49,140 bases of DNA from Paludibacteraceae bacterium (GCA_028694915.1 JAQVJY010000011.1:1-49140), one strand, 5' to 3'; numbered from the stretch's first letter, positions 6,672-14,918 are shown. The notes: generated by a model not told the origin, from the sequence alone. Numbers and translations: made by a program.

Positions 6672-8309
6672 TCACTTCTTTAAATCATTAACCACAGAAG
6701 ATTTTACACCTTTAATTACTTGCTCGTAGTACTTACTGCTTTTGTATCTTGTATCAATAATTTGAAAAACTCTTTTAAGCATATCAATTTTTTCTTCTCC
6801 GTATTTTGGAACAAGAGTTGCAATATCTTCATCAATTGAAGGTTTTGCCTCACGCCCTTTTGGTTTGTCTTTCCCTTTATCGAGTTCGATTTTTCCTTCA
6901 GAAACATCTTTCTTGAATTTGTCAAATTTTTGCTGATAGACATCAAGCATGGCTTTCATACCTTCTGACACATTATCTTTTTTGTTCTGATACTTGTCAA
7001 ATTCAGATTCAGCCTCTGTTCTCTTTTTGATGCTTTCTGATAATTGCGTTGCCTTACTCTTTTCTGGGAAATCAGTAGAAATATCTAATTTTTCTGTTTC
7101 AACACGGATCGTTTCAGCCTCAACGATACGTTCAAATTCTTTTTTTACCTTGTTTGCGGTTTGATATACTTTCTGCAATTCAGAATTAAAGAAGTCTGAA
7201 ATGAGTTCTTTTAACTTCAATGCCTCTTTTGATGGTGCGAGGTCGGAACGGTCTGTTGTGGGTTTGATTTTTGAATTAACGACATGAATTTCTCCGTTGA
7301 AATATTTATTGCTTCGGGCTTGACGGAAATATGAAGTGCCATCAAAGAAATTTTCGTTTCCAATTTGAATGTTGTGTACACGCAGACGAATACCACGAGT
7401 TAAAACGCGTGTATTTCCATTATATGGGTCAATATCTGGAATAGCCTTTTCAAAGGGAGTGATAGCATACCACCCCCAAGCCAAATCTCCATATTGAGGG
7501 TCTGTAAGAGTAAAAAAACGAAGTTTTGCTATCTCATCGCCTGTTCCATCAATGGTTAGCCCGTAAGGTTTACGAATATTTACAATGTTATTGACAGAAA
7601 CCTGAATAGAGTTCAGTCGCTTGTAATATGACAAAAACACATCTTTTTCGTCTGTAATATTAGGCTTAATCAGATTGTTTTTAAACTCCGGCAAATATGG
7701 AATTGGTGCAACTTGAACCAAATATTTATAAATCAAGTCTTCGTTTACCAGTTCGGGATATTCAGGAAGAATATCTGTTAGTGTTACAACAAAATAGTGT
7801 TCCGATTCGGATTCGGGCATTGATGTAAGTGTGGTAACTGCATCTATGACTTCTGATGCCGAAAGGTTGCATTCATCATCATTCAGTATTTCCCGGATTT
7901 TCTCCACATCAAACACCATTTCCGATGCGACATTTTCTCCAAATGCTGATGTCTTAAATGATAGCTGTTTGCAGTAACCTGCACCAACCAAACGCCCTAT
8001 CCCATAAAACCCTGCGGCCGATTCTTTGTGCTTTTTGTAGCCTGCGGCAATATCTTTTAATCGAGATTCGGCTTCTTTGGCGACTATACCAGTACCATTG
8101 TCGGATATAGTAACTTTTTGATGATAGGTATCTATATTAATTGTTACGTGTCCGTCTTCCTGCTTTGCAAGAAGATTCGTTTCAACAGCTTCGTTTATTG
8201 AATCGCAAGCATTTTGCAGATACTCGCGATAAATTGTTTCCGCTTCTGGATAAAGCGAAAACATCAACATTTCAAGAATGTCCTTTCCTACTATTGCGTT
8301 GTGAGTCAT
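6672..8309 (-). CDS. GHKL (Hsp90/MutL-type) ATPase of the cargo operon
   Basis: This 545-residue protein has an N-terminal Bergerat-fold ATPase. Motif I is EYLQNACDS (residues 29-37), motif II is SDNGTG (69-74) and the lid motif is GFYGIGRLVG (100-109). Together these bind ATP in Hsp90, MutL, MORC and topoisomerase VI proteins. A middle domain (about 190-370) includes GNTRVLTRGIRLRVHNIQIGN, as in Hsp90-like proteins. Residues 375-480 form a long charged coiled coil and about 490-545 a small helical tail. Members often act as ATP-gated clamps or sensors, and solitary Hsp90-like ATPases are recurrent in bacterial defense loci. It lies eight bases after the HerA stop and seven before the radical SAM gene, so the four genes are surely one transcript. 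Without the usual C-terminal Hsp90 dimer domain it is not a housekeeping HtpG. Confidence 0.88.
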   Translation of the reverse strand: MTHNAIVGKDILEMLMFSLYPEAETIYREYLQNACDSINEAVETNLLAKQEDGHVTINIDTYHQKVTISDNGTGIVAKEAESRLKDIAAGYKKHKESAAGFYGIGRLVGAGYCKQLSFKTSAFGENVASEMVFDVEKIREILNDDECNLSASEVIDAVTTLTSMPESESEHYFVVTLTDILPEYPELVNEDLIYKYLVQVAPIPYLPEFKNNLIKPNITDEKDVFLSYYKRLNSIQVSVNNIVNIRKPYGLTIDGTGDEIAKLRFFTLTDPQYGDLAWGWYAITPFEKAIPDIDPYNGNTRVLTRGIRLRVHNIQIGNENFFDGTSYFRQARSNKYFNGEIHVVNSKIKPTTDRSDLAPSKEALKLKELISDFFNSELQKVYQTANKVKKEFERIVEAETIRVETEKLDISTDFPEKSKATQLSESIKKRTEAESEFDKYQNKKDNVSEGMKAMLDVYQQKFDKFKKDVSEGKIELDKGKDKPKGREAKPSIDEDIATLVPKYGEEKIDMLKRVFQIIDTRYKSSKYYEQVIKGVKSSVVNDLKK

Positions 8310-8317
8310 GATATTAA

Positions 8318-9985
8318 TTAACCGTTAGGGAATTGTTTATAAGTATTATATGGAAATTTCACATTGACAAGCGAGCGTAGTGCGGGGTTTGCGATAATGT
8401 ATTCACCTGCCGGAAGCCTTGTCATCATATTTTGATATACTTTCGGAATATAGCGGTAATCAGGTTTTGAGACTTCGATTGCATTAGTTCTTCCATAAGC
8501 CGACGTTGCACAGTTGCCTTTTACTCGATCGTGTATTGCACTGCGGAACTGTTCAACCGAAAACAAGATTATACCTAAAGATCGTCCACGCTCTGTAATA
8601 TCCAATAATTGGTGCAATATTGGTGAGTTCTTTGGAGTGTCGCTTGAAGCGTATTTATTCAACTCATCGACAAAGATGATTACCTTTTTGGGGACGTTTG
8701 TTCGTTCTGTATCGAATTTCATTTCCCAAATGGCACGTGCCACACTGCCGAAGACAAAACTCTGTGTATTGTCGTCCAACAATGTAATATCAACCACCAT
8801 CACTTGACCACCCACAAGATTATTCTTTATTTCAGTCGTCAAATCTTTTTCGTAATCAGCAATATTATCATTGAAAACCCCTTGTGTGTTTACCGCTTTA
8901 TTTATGATACGAAGAAACTTTTTCCAAGACGAAGGTAGTATTTCATTTTTTGCACCCGTAGTACTACCATTGGCATACTGTGCGATGACATCTTTGAGCG
9001 TTTCCCAAGTGCTTACATTTTTAAAGTTTCCTTGTCCATTGATAATGTAATTCACGCAACTTTCCATTGTGCCTGTGCTGTCGTCCTCGTTAGCAAGCAA
9101 CAAATCCAGTTTATCAAGATAATTTTCGCAAGGGAATTTATAGGTAAAGGCCTTATGCTCGGCTCGTTGTCTTTTTACATCCTTTGGGTCGGCATTGGTA
9201 AATATATTCTCCGCCTTTTGGTTATCAAATGGATAGAAATAACGAACATTATGAAATGGCTCTGTTGACAACCCTAATTCTTCAGTATATATCTTTTTAT
9301 CTGCTTCTTTTAATTCGGAATTAGGCTCATCAATAGCCATTAGGTCTCGCCCTTTTACATTGAAAAAGACAAAAGCGACATCTCCGCCGTCTTCGGTGCA
9401 AAATTTCTGTTGAATGGCATTAAGCAGAAACATTGAGTACGATGTTTTTGCTGCCAAACCCGAAATACCCGAAACGTTGAGGTGCGCCCCATCGGGACCA
9501 ATCAAGAAGTTTGCGTTTAACTCGACTTTGATTTTTTGAGCCTCTTTGCCCTTGTACATTTGGAGATAGCCGCAGACAATAGGATTTTTAACATCGTCTA
9601 ATCCTAATGCTGTTCTTATATCTTTGGGAGAGCAAAGTGATACTTGTTTACCATCAAGTACAGGCGTATAAATGTTACCCGTATTACAAACCACTTTGGC
9701 TTTTACATAGTTCATCCCTAAACGGTTCATATTTCCGACATTATCGTCTATATCTCCAAAATCACTGGAAATATAACTTGTGAAATGGCTTGGGGCATCA
9801 GTTATGTGATTGATTTCCTCAATAACACCATACGTTATTGTGGTGTCATTGGGTAAATGTTTTACTTTGACAATATCAAACGGGCTAAGAATTTCGCCCT
9901 TGTCTGTCCAAAAATAAAAATCGTCTGTAGTAGATGGACTTTTCTCGGTGGCAGATATTTTGCCTATAATTCTTTCTGTACTCAT
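8318..9985 (-). CDS. HerA-like hexameric ATPase of the cargo operon
   Basis: This is a 555-residue protein from ATG 9985; a TTG at 9991 in the same frame would overlap the upstream stop and is less likely. An N-terminal barrel-like region with SPFDIVKVKHLPNDTTITYG and NTGNIYTPVLDGKQV resembles the HAS-barrel of HerA. The P-loop reads GISGLAAKTS (residues 173-182): lysine and threonine are present, but alanine replaces the glycine before lysine and one residue is extra. Walker B is VIIFVDELNKY (435-445). RGRSLGIILFSVEQF (466-480) and SAYGRTN (495-501) supply sensor and arginine-finger positions typical of HerA/FtsK ATPases. In archaea HerA forms a ring that pumps DNA into the partner nuclease NurA. 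Here the NurA-like gene is two bases upstream, which supports the same partnership. Its role as cargo suggests defense rather than general repair. Confidence 0.85.
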   Translation of the reverse strand: MSTERIIGKISATEKSPSTTDDFYFWTDKGEILSPFDIVKVKHLPNDTTITYGVIEEINHITDAPSHFTSYISSDFGDIDDNVGNMNRLGMNYVKAKVVCNTGNIYTPVLDGKQVSLCSPKDIRTALGLDDVKNPIVCGYLQMYKGKEAQKIKVELNANFLIGPDGAHLNVSGISGLAAKTSYSMFLLNAIQQKFCTEDGGDVAFVFFNVKGRDLMAIDEPNSELKEADKKIYTEELGLSTEPFHNVRYFYPFDNQKAENIFTNADPKDVKRQRAEHKAFTYKFPCENYLDKLDLLLANEDDSTGTMESCVNYIINGQGNFKNVSTWETLKDVIAQYANGSTTGAKNEILPSSWKKFLRIINKAVNTQGVFNDNIADYEKDLTTEIKNNLVGGQVMVVDITLLDDNTQSFVFGSVARAIWEMKFDTERTNVPKKVIIFVDELNKYASSDTPKNSPILHQLLDITERGRSLGIILFSVEQFRSAIHDRVKGNCATSAYGRTNAIEVSKPDYRYIPKVYQNMMTRLPAGEYIIANPALRSLVNVKFPYNTYKQFPNG

Positions 9986-9987
9986 AA

Positions 9988-11178
9988 TCAAAAAAGACTT
10001 AAGAATATATTGCTGTCGATATATTGAGCCTTACAAAATGATTCTGTAAGAAAAACCGGGTACAAATGATTTCCCCAACGGGAATCAGAACCAAAGCAGA
10101 CAGGATAAGCCTCTCTGATTAGATTTGCACTAATAGCGTCTATTGTACTGGTTTTTATAGAGACAGCAGGATTGAACATTATCATTTCACACTTCACGAC
10201 ATCGGAAAAGTGTGTTTCTCTAAAATTTTCTTCTTTGCGAAGCCTTAAATACCAAACGGCAAAAGTCATTCCGTTGGAATGTTCCGACACATACTTATAT
10301 GCTTTTGTCCGTTCAAAAGGCTTTAAGTTTGCAATTATCTGCGACAGTTTTTTGCCATCGTAGTTTTTCAACAAATCGGGATCAAAAGATTTTGACACAC
10401 CAACAACGGATTGATAATTGGTTCTCATATTGTTCCACTGTGCATTATCTATTGAAGAAAAACGAGGATTGTATTGTAGTGAACCATCTTTGATTAACCA
10501 ACTTTCATCATTCAGTCGTTTATGAACACAAAGTTGATTGACCATTAATTGCTCTTCGTCTGTCATCTCGTTTTGGATCTGTGCAATTGCACTATTCTTG
10601 AAACGATTTTTGTCAGTGGGGTCTAATCCTGCACCGTCTGTTCTGTAGAAAACGATCTTGGAAATCTCAACTTTACGAGATGCCACAAAGCGATTGTTTG
10701 CTTTGAGGTATTCATTCAGTTTTTGGCAGTAGAAACGAGAAAAGTCTTCGGGCTTTCCTTTAGTGTGGAATAATTTTGGTAGAGAAATAACTATTTTAGT
10801 ACACAGTTCGGCTTTTTTAAAAGTGTCACGGTCGGGACGGTGGCAGCAACCAACAACAATTTGCCCGGCAACAATCGGAAATATTTTATTGCCAATAGCG
10901 ATGTCGTCAACCTTGTAGGTGTGCCGAGAACCGTCTAAAAAGTACTTAAAATAGGGGGGGGTATTGATAATCAATGAGTTATGAATTAAGACCGTATTAA
11001 ACCGCCTTGCATCGCTTTCGGCTATCTTGCCCGATGTATCAATTGGTGCTGTATCTGTATCAGAATTTTCGCTTGTAACAGTTTCACGGTCACTATCGTC
11101 TAAAGAGACTTTCTTTGTACTGTAACAATGAAAGCCACTTTCGTTATTCTGCTCTATGTATTCTAAAATTTTGCCCAT
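9988..11178 (-). CDS. NurA-like nuclease of the cargo operon
   Basis: This is a 396-residue protein from ATG 11178, 16 bp after a -7 box. The open frame extends further upstream, into the end of the DUF3987 gene, but that extension precedes the promoter and is probably not translated. FKYFLDGSRHTYKVDDI (residues 77-93) matches the NurA signature, with D82 in DGSR as the likely metal ligand, followed by a beta strand and PIVAGQIVVGC. The C-terminal GNHLYPVFLTESFCKAQ has the YP-x(4)-E/D-x-K pattern of the NurA end. NurA proteins are 5'-3' exonucleases and endonucleases that work with HerA. The N-terminal 60 residues are acidic and probably disordered. As first gene of the operon it sets the unit's expression. 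The call rests on motif order and the adjacent HerA; a search could place it in a divergent NurA clade. Confidence 0.72.
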   Translation of the reverse strand: MGKILEYIEQNNESGFHCYSTKKVSLDDSDRETVTSENSDTDTAPIDTSGKIAESDARRFNTVLIHNSLIINTPPYFKYFLDGSRHTYKVDDIAIGNKIFPIVAGQIVVGCCHRPDRDTFKKAELCTKIVISLPKLFHTKGKPEDFSRFYCQKLNEYLKANNRFVASRKVEISKIVFYRTDGAGLDPTDKNRFKNSAIAQIQNEMTDEEQLMVNQLCVHKRLNDESWLIKDGSLQYNPRFSSIDNAQWNNMRTNYQSVVGVSKSFDPDLLKNYDGKKLSQIIANLKPFERTKAYKYVSEHSNGMTFAVWYLRLRKEENFRETHFSDVVKCEMIMFNPAVSIKTSTIDAISANLIREAYPVCFGSDSRWGNHLYPVFLTESFCKAQYIDSNIFLSLF

Positions 11179-11290
11179 AACATTTTCAACCTGCAAAGAT
11201 ACAAAAAATTGCAATATTACAGAAACAAAATGGCAGAAAACATAATTAACAATAAAGCAAAGCCTTACAAAATGTGATTCTCGTAAGGCT
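10029..11290 (+). repeat. Imperfect direct repeat bracketing the NurA-like gene
   Basis: AGCCTTACAAAATG at 10029-10042 recurs at 11264-11277. Both continue with ATTCT and GTAAG, the second copy having two small insertions (TG and C). About 24 bases match over 24-27. One copy encodes part of the NurA C-terminus; the other forms the hairpin between the DUF3987 stop and the operon promoter. Confidence 0.5.
11194..11201 (-). promoter_or_regulatory. -7 box of the four-gene cargo operon
   Basis: The minus strand reads TATCTTTG, 16 bp upstream of the NurA-like ATG at 11178. This gives the cargo operon its own promoter, separate from the replication module upstream. The short leader holds no obvious regulatory structure. 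Confidence 0.75.
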
Positions 11291-11293
11291 TTG
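11264..11293 (-). terminator. Hairpin after the DUF3987 gene
   Basis: GCCTTAC/GTAAGGC arms, extended to ten pairs with flanking AAA/TTT, enclose about 14 nt just after the stop at 11297. On the minus strand GCTTTATTGTT follows, only moderately T-rich, so termination may be partial and some read-through into the cargo operon is possible. Confidence 0.5.
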
Positions 11294-11296
11294 ATG

Positions 11297-13084
11297 TCAT
11301 TTTTCTTCGGTTGCTTTTGAATACAAACCGTGCTTAATCCTTGATATTTTTTGTGTTTTAAGATAGGTCTCAATCTGTTTTTCGGCGGTTTTGTCTGGAA
11401 TGCCTATCTTTTGAGCAGTAGATAGGTATGTTGGTCGGTCAAATTCAGGTGGCAAAGCTAACAATAAACGCATTTGCGGTGGCGTATCACTTTGTTTTGA
11501 CTGCTCATTTTGGGGAAGATGCTCAAAAATATACGATGCGTGATTGTGTAGCGTTTTTGCTATTATCATGGCCGTTTGGAAATCATTATCAGAACACACA
11601 AGTGATTGCAAACCAAAATTGCTTTCCATTGTTCGTATTACTGAAAGAATCATTGCTATACGGAATGTGGATAATCCTAACCGCCTGACTGTACCAACAA
11701 ATGAATCGCCATATTTATTGAGATATTGGAGTTGACTTTGCTCGAAGTATTCGTTGAATTGTTGCTGCTGGTATTTGCTTAAACAGAAGCGTGTTCGAGT
11801 TGGCTGTTGTTTCAATAATGAATATAAATGTTTGAAATTGAGTGCTAACTTATCGAAATATGCTTCAAGTGGCTCTTCATCATTTGAGGCAAATACATCC
11901 TTCCAATATGGCCGCATACTGATATAGTAAAATAGAAAACGGCTGAAAAGTCCGTTTTCGGCATCGGGTATAAGCGACAAAACTTGTTTTGGCGTACCCG
12001 AAAGAAGAGCCGACAATTGCGGATGTGAAAGTTCGACAAATTCACGGTCTTTGCGACGGTTGTAAGAAATAGGTTCGTGATGGAACGCTTTACGGAAGCC
12101 ATCGGAATAGTTACCATGTTCGCTTTTGAAAGTTTGTGCTAACGTGTCGCCCTCGGTTTCAAATATCAATCCCTTTTCATCATTTTCTTTTAGCAATTGG
12201 AATAAACCAGTTGCGCTGTTGTTTGCTGGAATAAAAAGAGTACGAAGAGGCGGTTCTTGTGGCCGTTGAGCTTCTTCTTTGTTTTTTGTTGCTACATATT
12301 GGGCAAGTTCCATTTGATAACGTTCCTGTTCGACCTTACATATTTCTCTCATTTCATTATGTATAGGTGCAACTAACCGCCTGCATAAAGATAATCTACC
12401 CTTTCCTGCTGATGCTTTGGCAGACACGAAGAGAAACAGATTTGGGAAAACTTCACATTGATTATAGATGCCGTAAACATTGGGTAAACATGACGAAAAA
12501 ACAGTAAGCGAACCAAGTAAAAGCAAATCGGCATCCTCTGGTGAATCGGCTTTGCAAATGATGTGTTGCAAGAATACAGGAAGGTTTGAATACACTTCTT
12601 CGGGGAAAGTAGAAACTGTTTCTTCTATAATCCTCAAATCCTCAGAATCCCCATTTGAGGATTTAGAGGATTTGAAATTTTGCGTTGATTGTTGCGAAGC
12701 AACGGCAACGCTGATACCGGCTTGCTTGGCAAGGTGGAAAAGGGTTTTGACGGTTACGCCATGATTATGGGCGTTGAGGCATTTATTGAATTGCTTATCA
12801 GTTTCGGTAGCGGCATAATTTGGATAAAAGCGACTTAAACGTTGGTAGTATGTTCTGCCACTTTCGCCCAAAGCGTAGGCGAGGGCAAAGCCGAGGTCTC
12901 GCCAATCGGCATAGGCGGGGGCTATGTCGGTGGCTGCTGATTCAATTCTGCGGGTGATTTCTTCAATGTCGGATGAATAGGATAAAGAGGACACAGAGGA
13001 CGGATGGGACGGATATGATTTTGGCGAAACTGCCGATTTATCGGTGTTGAGCCATTCTTGCGGATTAAATATTTTCTTGCTCAT
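11297..13084 (-). CDS. PriCT-2/DUF3987 primase-helicase-like protein
   Basis: This 595-residue protein has an N-terminal PriCT-2-like domain (about residues 45-125: WRDLGFALAYALGESGRTYY and FNKCLNAHNHGVTVKTLF), a domain found at primase C-termini. A DUF3987 domain follows from about 155 to 480. Its P-loop-like segment is SAKASAGKGR (221-230), followed by FIPANNSATGLFQLL and by LSGTPKQVLSLI. These proteins act with primase-like partners in replication or maintenance of Bacteroidota elements. The start overlaps the stop of the VirE_N gene by four bases (ATGA), so translation is coupled. Residues 139-150 are low complexity (S, D, G), and the DNA there holds repeated AATCCTCA/TGAGGATT segments at about 12630-12670. 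The catalytic role is inferred from the family. Confidence 0.82.
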   Translation of the reverse strand: MSKKIFNPQEWLNTDKSAVSPKSYPSHPSSVSSLSYSSDIEEITRRIESAATDIAPAYADWRDLGFALAYALGESGRTYYQRLSRFYPNYAATETDKQFNKCLNAHNHGVTVKTLFHLAKQAGISVAVASQQSTQNFKSSKSSNGDSEDLRIIEETVSTFPEEVYSNLPVFLQHIICKADSPEDADLLLLGSLTVFSSCLPNVYGIYNQCEVFPNLFLFVSAKASAGKGRLSLCRRLVAPIHNEMREICKVEQERYQMELAQYVATKNKEEAQRPQEPPLRTLFIPANNSATGLFQLLKENDEKGLIFETEGDTLAQTFKSEHGNYSDGFRKAFHHEPISYNRRKDREFVELSHPQLSALLSGTPKQVLSLIPDAENGLFSRFLFYYISMRPYWKDVFASNDEEPLEAYFDKLALNFKHLYSLLKQQPTRTRFCLSKYQQQQFNEYFEQSQLQYLNKYGDSFVGTVRRLGLSTFRIAMILSVIRTMESNFGLQSLVCSDNDFQTAMIIAKTLHNHASYIFEHLPQNEQSKQSDTPPQMRLLLALPPEFDRPTYLSTAQKIGIPDKTAEKQIETYLKTQKISRIKHGLYSKATEEK

Positions 13085-14073
13085 AAGTTTTTCAAATAAA
13101 TAGGGTTGATAAATGCTTGCGGGTCGTGGGGCAGGAAACAGGCACGGGATATGTCCCGCCCTGATTTGTCTGCCTCAACGGTGTAAGTTTGCTGAATGTA
13201 GGCGGCAACGGCGCGGAAGAAGTCCGCGTGTGTTGCAGTGGTTGTGTCAATGGGGATTATCCATTTAAGCCCATCGCCTGACGGACTGCGAAAAAGTAGT
13301 TGTGTGTCGAAATATTCATCTTTTAAAAGGCATTGAAACAGCGCTGAAACGTCCGTTAAATGGTCGAAATCGACACACAGCAAGCCCGAATGTTGAATGA
13401 GGGCTTTGTCGCTGCGAGTGCTGAATGTGCCTGAAAAGGTGCAGTAATCGAAGTTGGCGGCTTTGAATTGCCTGATTTGAGCCGTAGCACGCTGCGGCTC
13501 TACGAGCATTGCACGATATTTTTGGGTGCGTTCTTTGGCGTAATCGCCGACAATGTAATGGTAGGCATCGAGCAACGAAACCGCTTTATGCGGTTTAGTG
13601 TTGCTGATTGGGGCAAGGAAGAAAGAGAAAAGAGCCAACGGCGATTTTTCTTCATTTGAAATAGGACTGATAGAACTTTTAGGACACATAACCGCTTTGC
13701 GGTTGTGTCTGTAAAAGTCGCGTTGTTCGCCTATGTGCAGGAACATTTCGCGGTTTAGAGTTTGCAACAATTCATCGCCTTGTTGGTGGTAATGCAGTTT
13801 GGCGAAGTCGAACGCATCACCGGTGGGGATTACGTTTTCGGTGTCCTCGTGGCGAGCGTGTTCTTTATCAAATGCGTTGTGCAAAACGTTTTCTTTGATA
13901 ATAAAAATGTGCAAAGTCGGTTTATTGTTGTTGAAAGGGTTGCGGCATAAGCCGCAATCCCGTCCAACAATACGCATTACTACCTCATCGGGATAATATG
14001 AACGCAAAATGTGTGCGTAGATATTTGTTCCGCAGTGGGTTTTGTCTAAAATGGCTTCTTTGGTAATAATCAT
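13081..14073 (-). CDS. VirE_N/BT4734-like primase-type protein
   Basis: This is a 330-residue protein. The C-terminal half (about residues 165-320) has the signature of the BT4734/VirE N-terminal domain, related to archaeo-eukaryotic primases. LLCVDFDHL (231-239) carries paired acidic residues D235 and D237, SPSGDGLKW (263-271) is the nucleotide-binding loop, and DKSGRDISRACFLPHDP (302-318) is the third motif. The first 130 residues, including CGLCRNPFNNNKPTLHIF, form a separate domain I cannot assign; its cysteines C40 and C43 could bind metal. Together with the DUF3987 protein downstream, coupled by an ATGA overlap, it probably primes or restarts replication of the excised element. In many relatives the two activities are fused in one chain. 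Confidence 0.82.
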   Translation of the reverse strand: MIITKEAILDKTHCGTNIYAHILRSYYPDEVVMRIVGRDCGLCRNPFNNNKPTLHIFIIKENVLHNAFDKEHARHEDTENVIPTGDAFDFAKLHYHQQGDELLQTLNREMFLHIGEQRDFYRHNRKAVMCPKSSISPISNEEKSPLALFSFFLAPISNTKPHKAVSLLDAYHYIVGDYAKERTQKYRAMLVEPQRATAQIRQFKAANFDYCTFSGTFSTRSDKALIQHSGLLCVDFDHLTDVSALFQCLLKDEYFDTQLLFRSPSGDGLKWIIPIDTTTATHADFFRAVAAYIQQTYTVEADKSGRDISRACFLPHDPQAFINPIYLKNL

Positions 14074-14417
14074 TTGTTGCCCTCCTTTCGTCCGTAGTTT
14101 TTGCGTAGAAGATCCTCAATATCCTTGCGGAGGTAGTAGATTTTGCCGTTTACACGTGTGTAGGGCAATGTGCCGTTGCTGCGAAGTGTTTGCAGGGTTC
14201 GTATCGAGATATGAAGCCTTTGCATTACATCTTGGTTGTCGATCCAATCTTCGAGAAAGGCTTTTTCTGCCATTTCGCTAATTTGTTTTTCGCTTGCCAA
14301 ATCGAGATTTACGATTGGTTGAATGCCGAAATGTCGGCGAAATTCAATGGCAAATTGTTCTTGGCTGTTCTGGAAGTAATCTTGCAGAATATCGCCTAAT
14401 TTTCTTGGCTCGCTCAT
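14070..14417 (-). CDS. HTH (excisionase/MerR-type) DNA-binding protein
   Basis: This is a 115-residue protein. Residues 60-107 form a MerR/excisionase-type winged helix: NQDVMQRLHISIRTLQTLRSNG gives the helix-turn-helix, and LPYTRVNGKIYYLRKDIEDLL the wing and following helix. The N-terminal half is helical, with no recognised motif. Small proteins of this class act as excisionases or as regulators of replication and transfer genes. It overlaps both neighbours by four bases (ATGA), so it is co-translated with the HTH gene upstream and the primase gene downstream. Its exact target is unknown. Confidence 0.8.
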   Translation of the reverse strand: MSEPRKLGDILQDYFQNSQEQFAIEFRRHFGIQPIVNLDLASEKQISEMAEKAFLEDWIDNQDVMQRLHISIRTLQTLRSNGTLPYTRVNGKIYYLRKDIEDLLRKNYGRKEGNK

Positions 14418-14776
14418 TTTACACCTCCTTTTTTAGCGTTTACATACTGTTCTGCTTCGGCTTGCAACTCGGCAACGGATTTGCGTTTGTCGGCTTTGAG
14501 CCAACTGTCGATTTCCGATTTCAGAAATTGCAGTTTCTTACCCTTTTTGTGGTAAGGGATTAGCCGCTGCCCAATCCAGCCGTAAACGGTTTGGCGTGCG
14601 GGACGGTCGGGCAAGTACTCGCAGAGTTCTTGCAGGTTAAACCATCGGTCGGATTCGGGTTGTTCCGACTTTGTGATTGTCAAAAAGGATTTCAGCCCTT
14701 TGACTTCTTCAATGAGCGTGGCTACCGCTTGCGGGAGTTGCTCAAAACTGATTGTTTTTTCTTCTTGAAAAGACAT
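14414..14776 (-). CDS. HTH (excisionase-type) DNA-binding protein
   Basis: This is a 120-residue protein. An N-terminal helix (about residues 10-35) precedes an excisionase-type helix-turn-helix at about 46-93: FNLQELCEYLPDRPARQTVYGWIG, then RLIPYHKKGKKLQFLKSEIDSWL. It is the first gene of the replication module and overlaps the next HTH gene by four bases. Pairs of such genes are usual in Bacteroidota integrative elements, where one often controls excision and the other expression of the replication or mobilisation genes. Which does what here cannot be told. The start is the first ATG after the gap following the integration module; no clear -7 box was found. Confidence 0.8.
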   Translation of the reverse strand: MSFQEEKTISFEQLPQAVATLIEEVKGLKSFLTITKSEQPESDRWFNLQELCEYLPDRPARQTVYGWIGQRLIPYHKKGKKLQFLKSEIDSWLKADKRKSVAELQAEAEQYVNAKKGGVK

Positions 14777-14825
14777 AATCTGTTAAGTATTAAATTTTTG
14801 ACTATGCTTTCTTTTCAAGTGGCCA

Positions 14826-14865
14826 CGAAAAAAGAAAACCGTAACTCCATCGTGGAATTACGGTT
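14826..14865 (-). terminator. Terminator of the integration module
   Basis: Arms at 14853-14865 and 14837-14849 (13 bp with one mismatch) enclose a three-base loop, followed on the minus strand by TTTTCTTTTTTC. It lies about 55 bp after the stop at 14919. Several GTAAC/GTTAC units lie nearby (14841-14915) and may be further protein-binding sites. Confidence 0.75.
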
Positions 14866-14918
14866 ACAAAGGAACAAGCAAATAGAGGGTGTAACGAGTT
14901 TCTGTAACGGGTTACAAA

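Noticed and set aside
9986-9991. TTG start for the HerA-like gene
   Set aside because: It overlaps the NurA stop, whereas the ATG at 9985 is only two codons further and starts the conserved part.
11179-11373. N-terminal extension of the NurA-like gene
   Set aside because: It would overlap the DUF3987 gene, spans the hairpin and the -7 box, and has no likeness to NurA. ATG 11178 is the better start.
12625-12675. AATCCTCA/TGAGGATT inverted and direct repeats
   Set aside because: They lie inside the DUF3987 coding frame in a low-complexity serine-rich segment and are explained by codon repetition.
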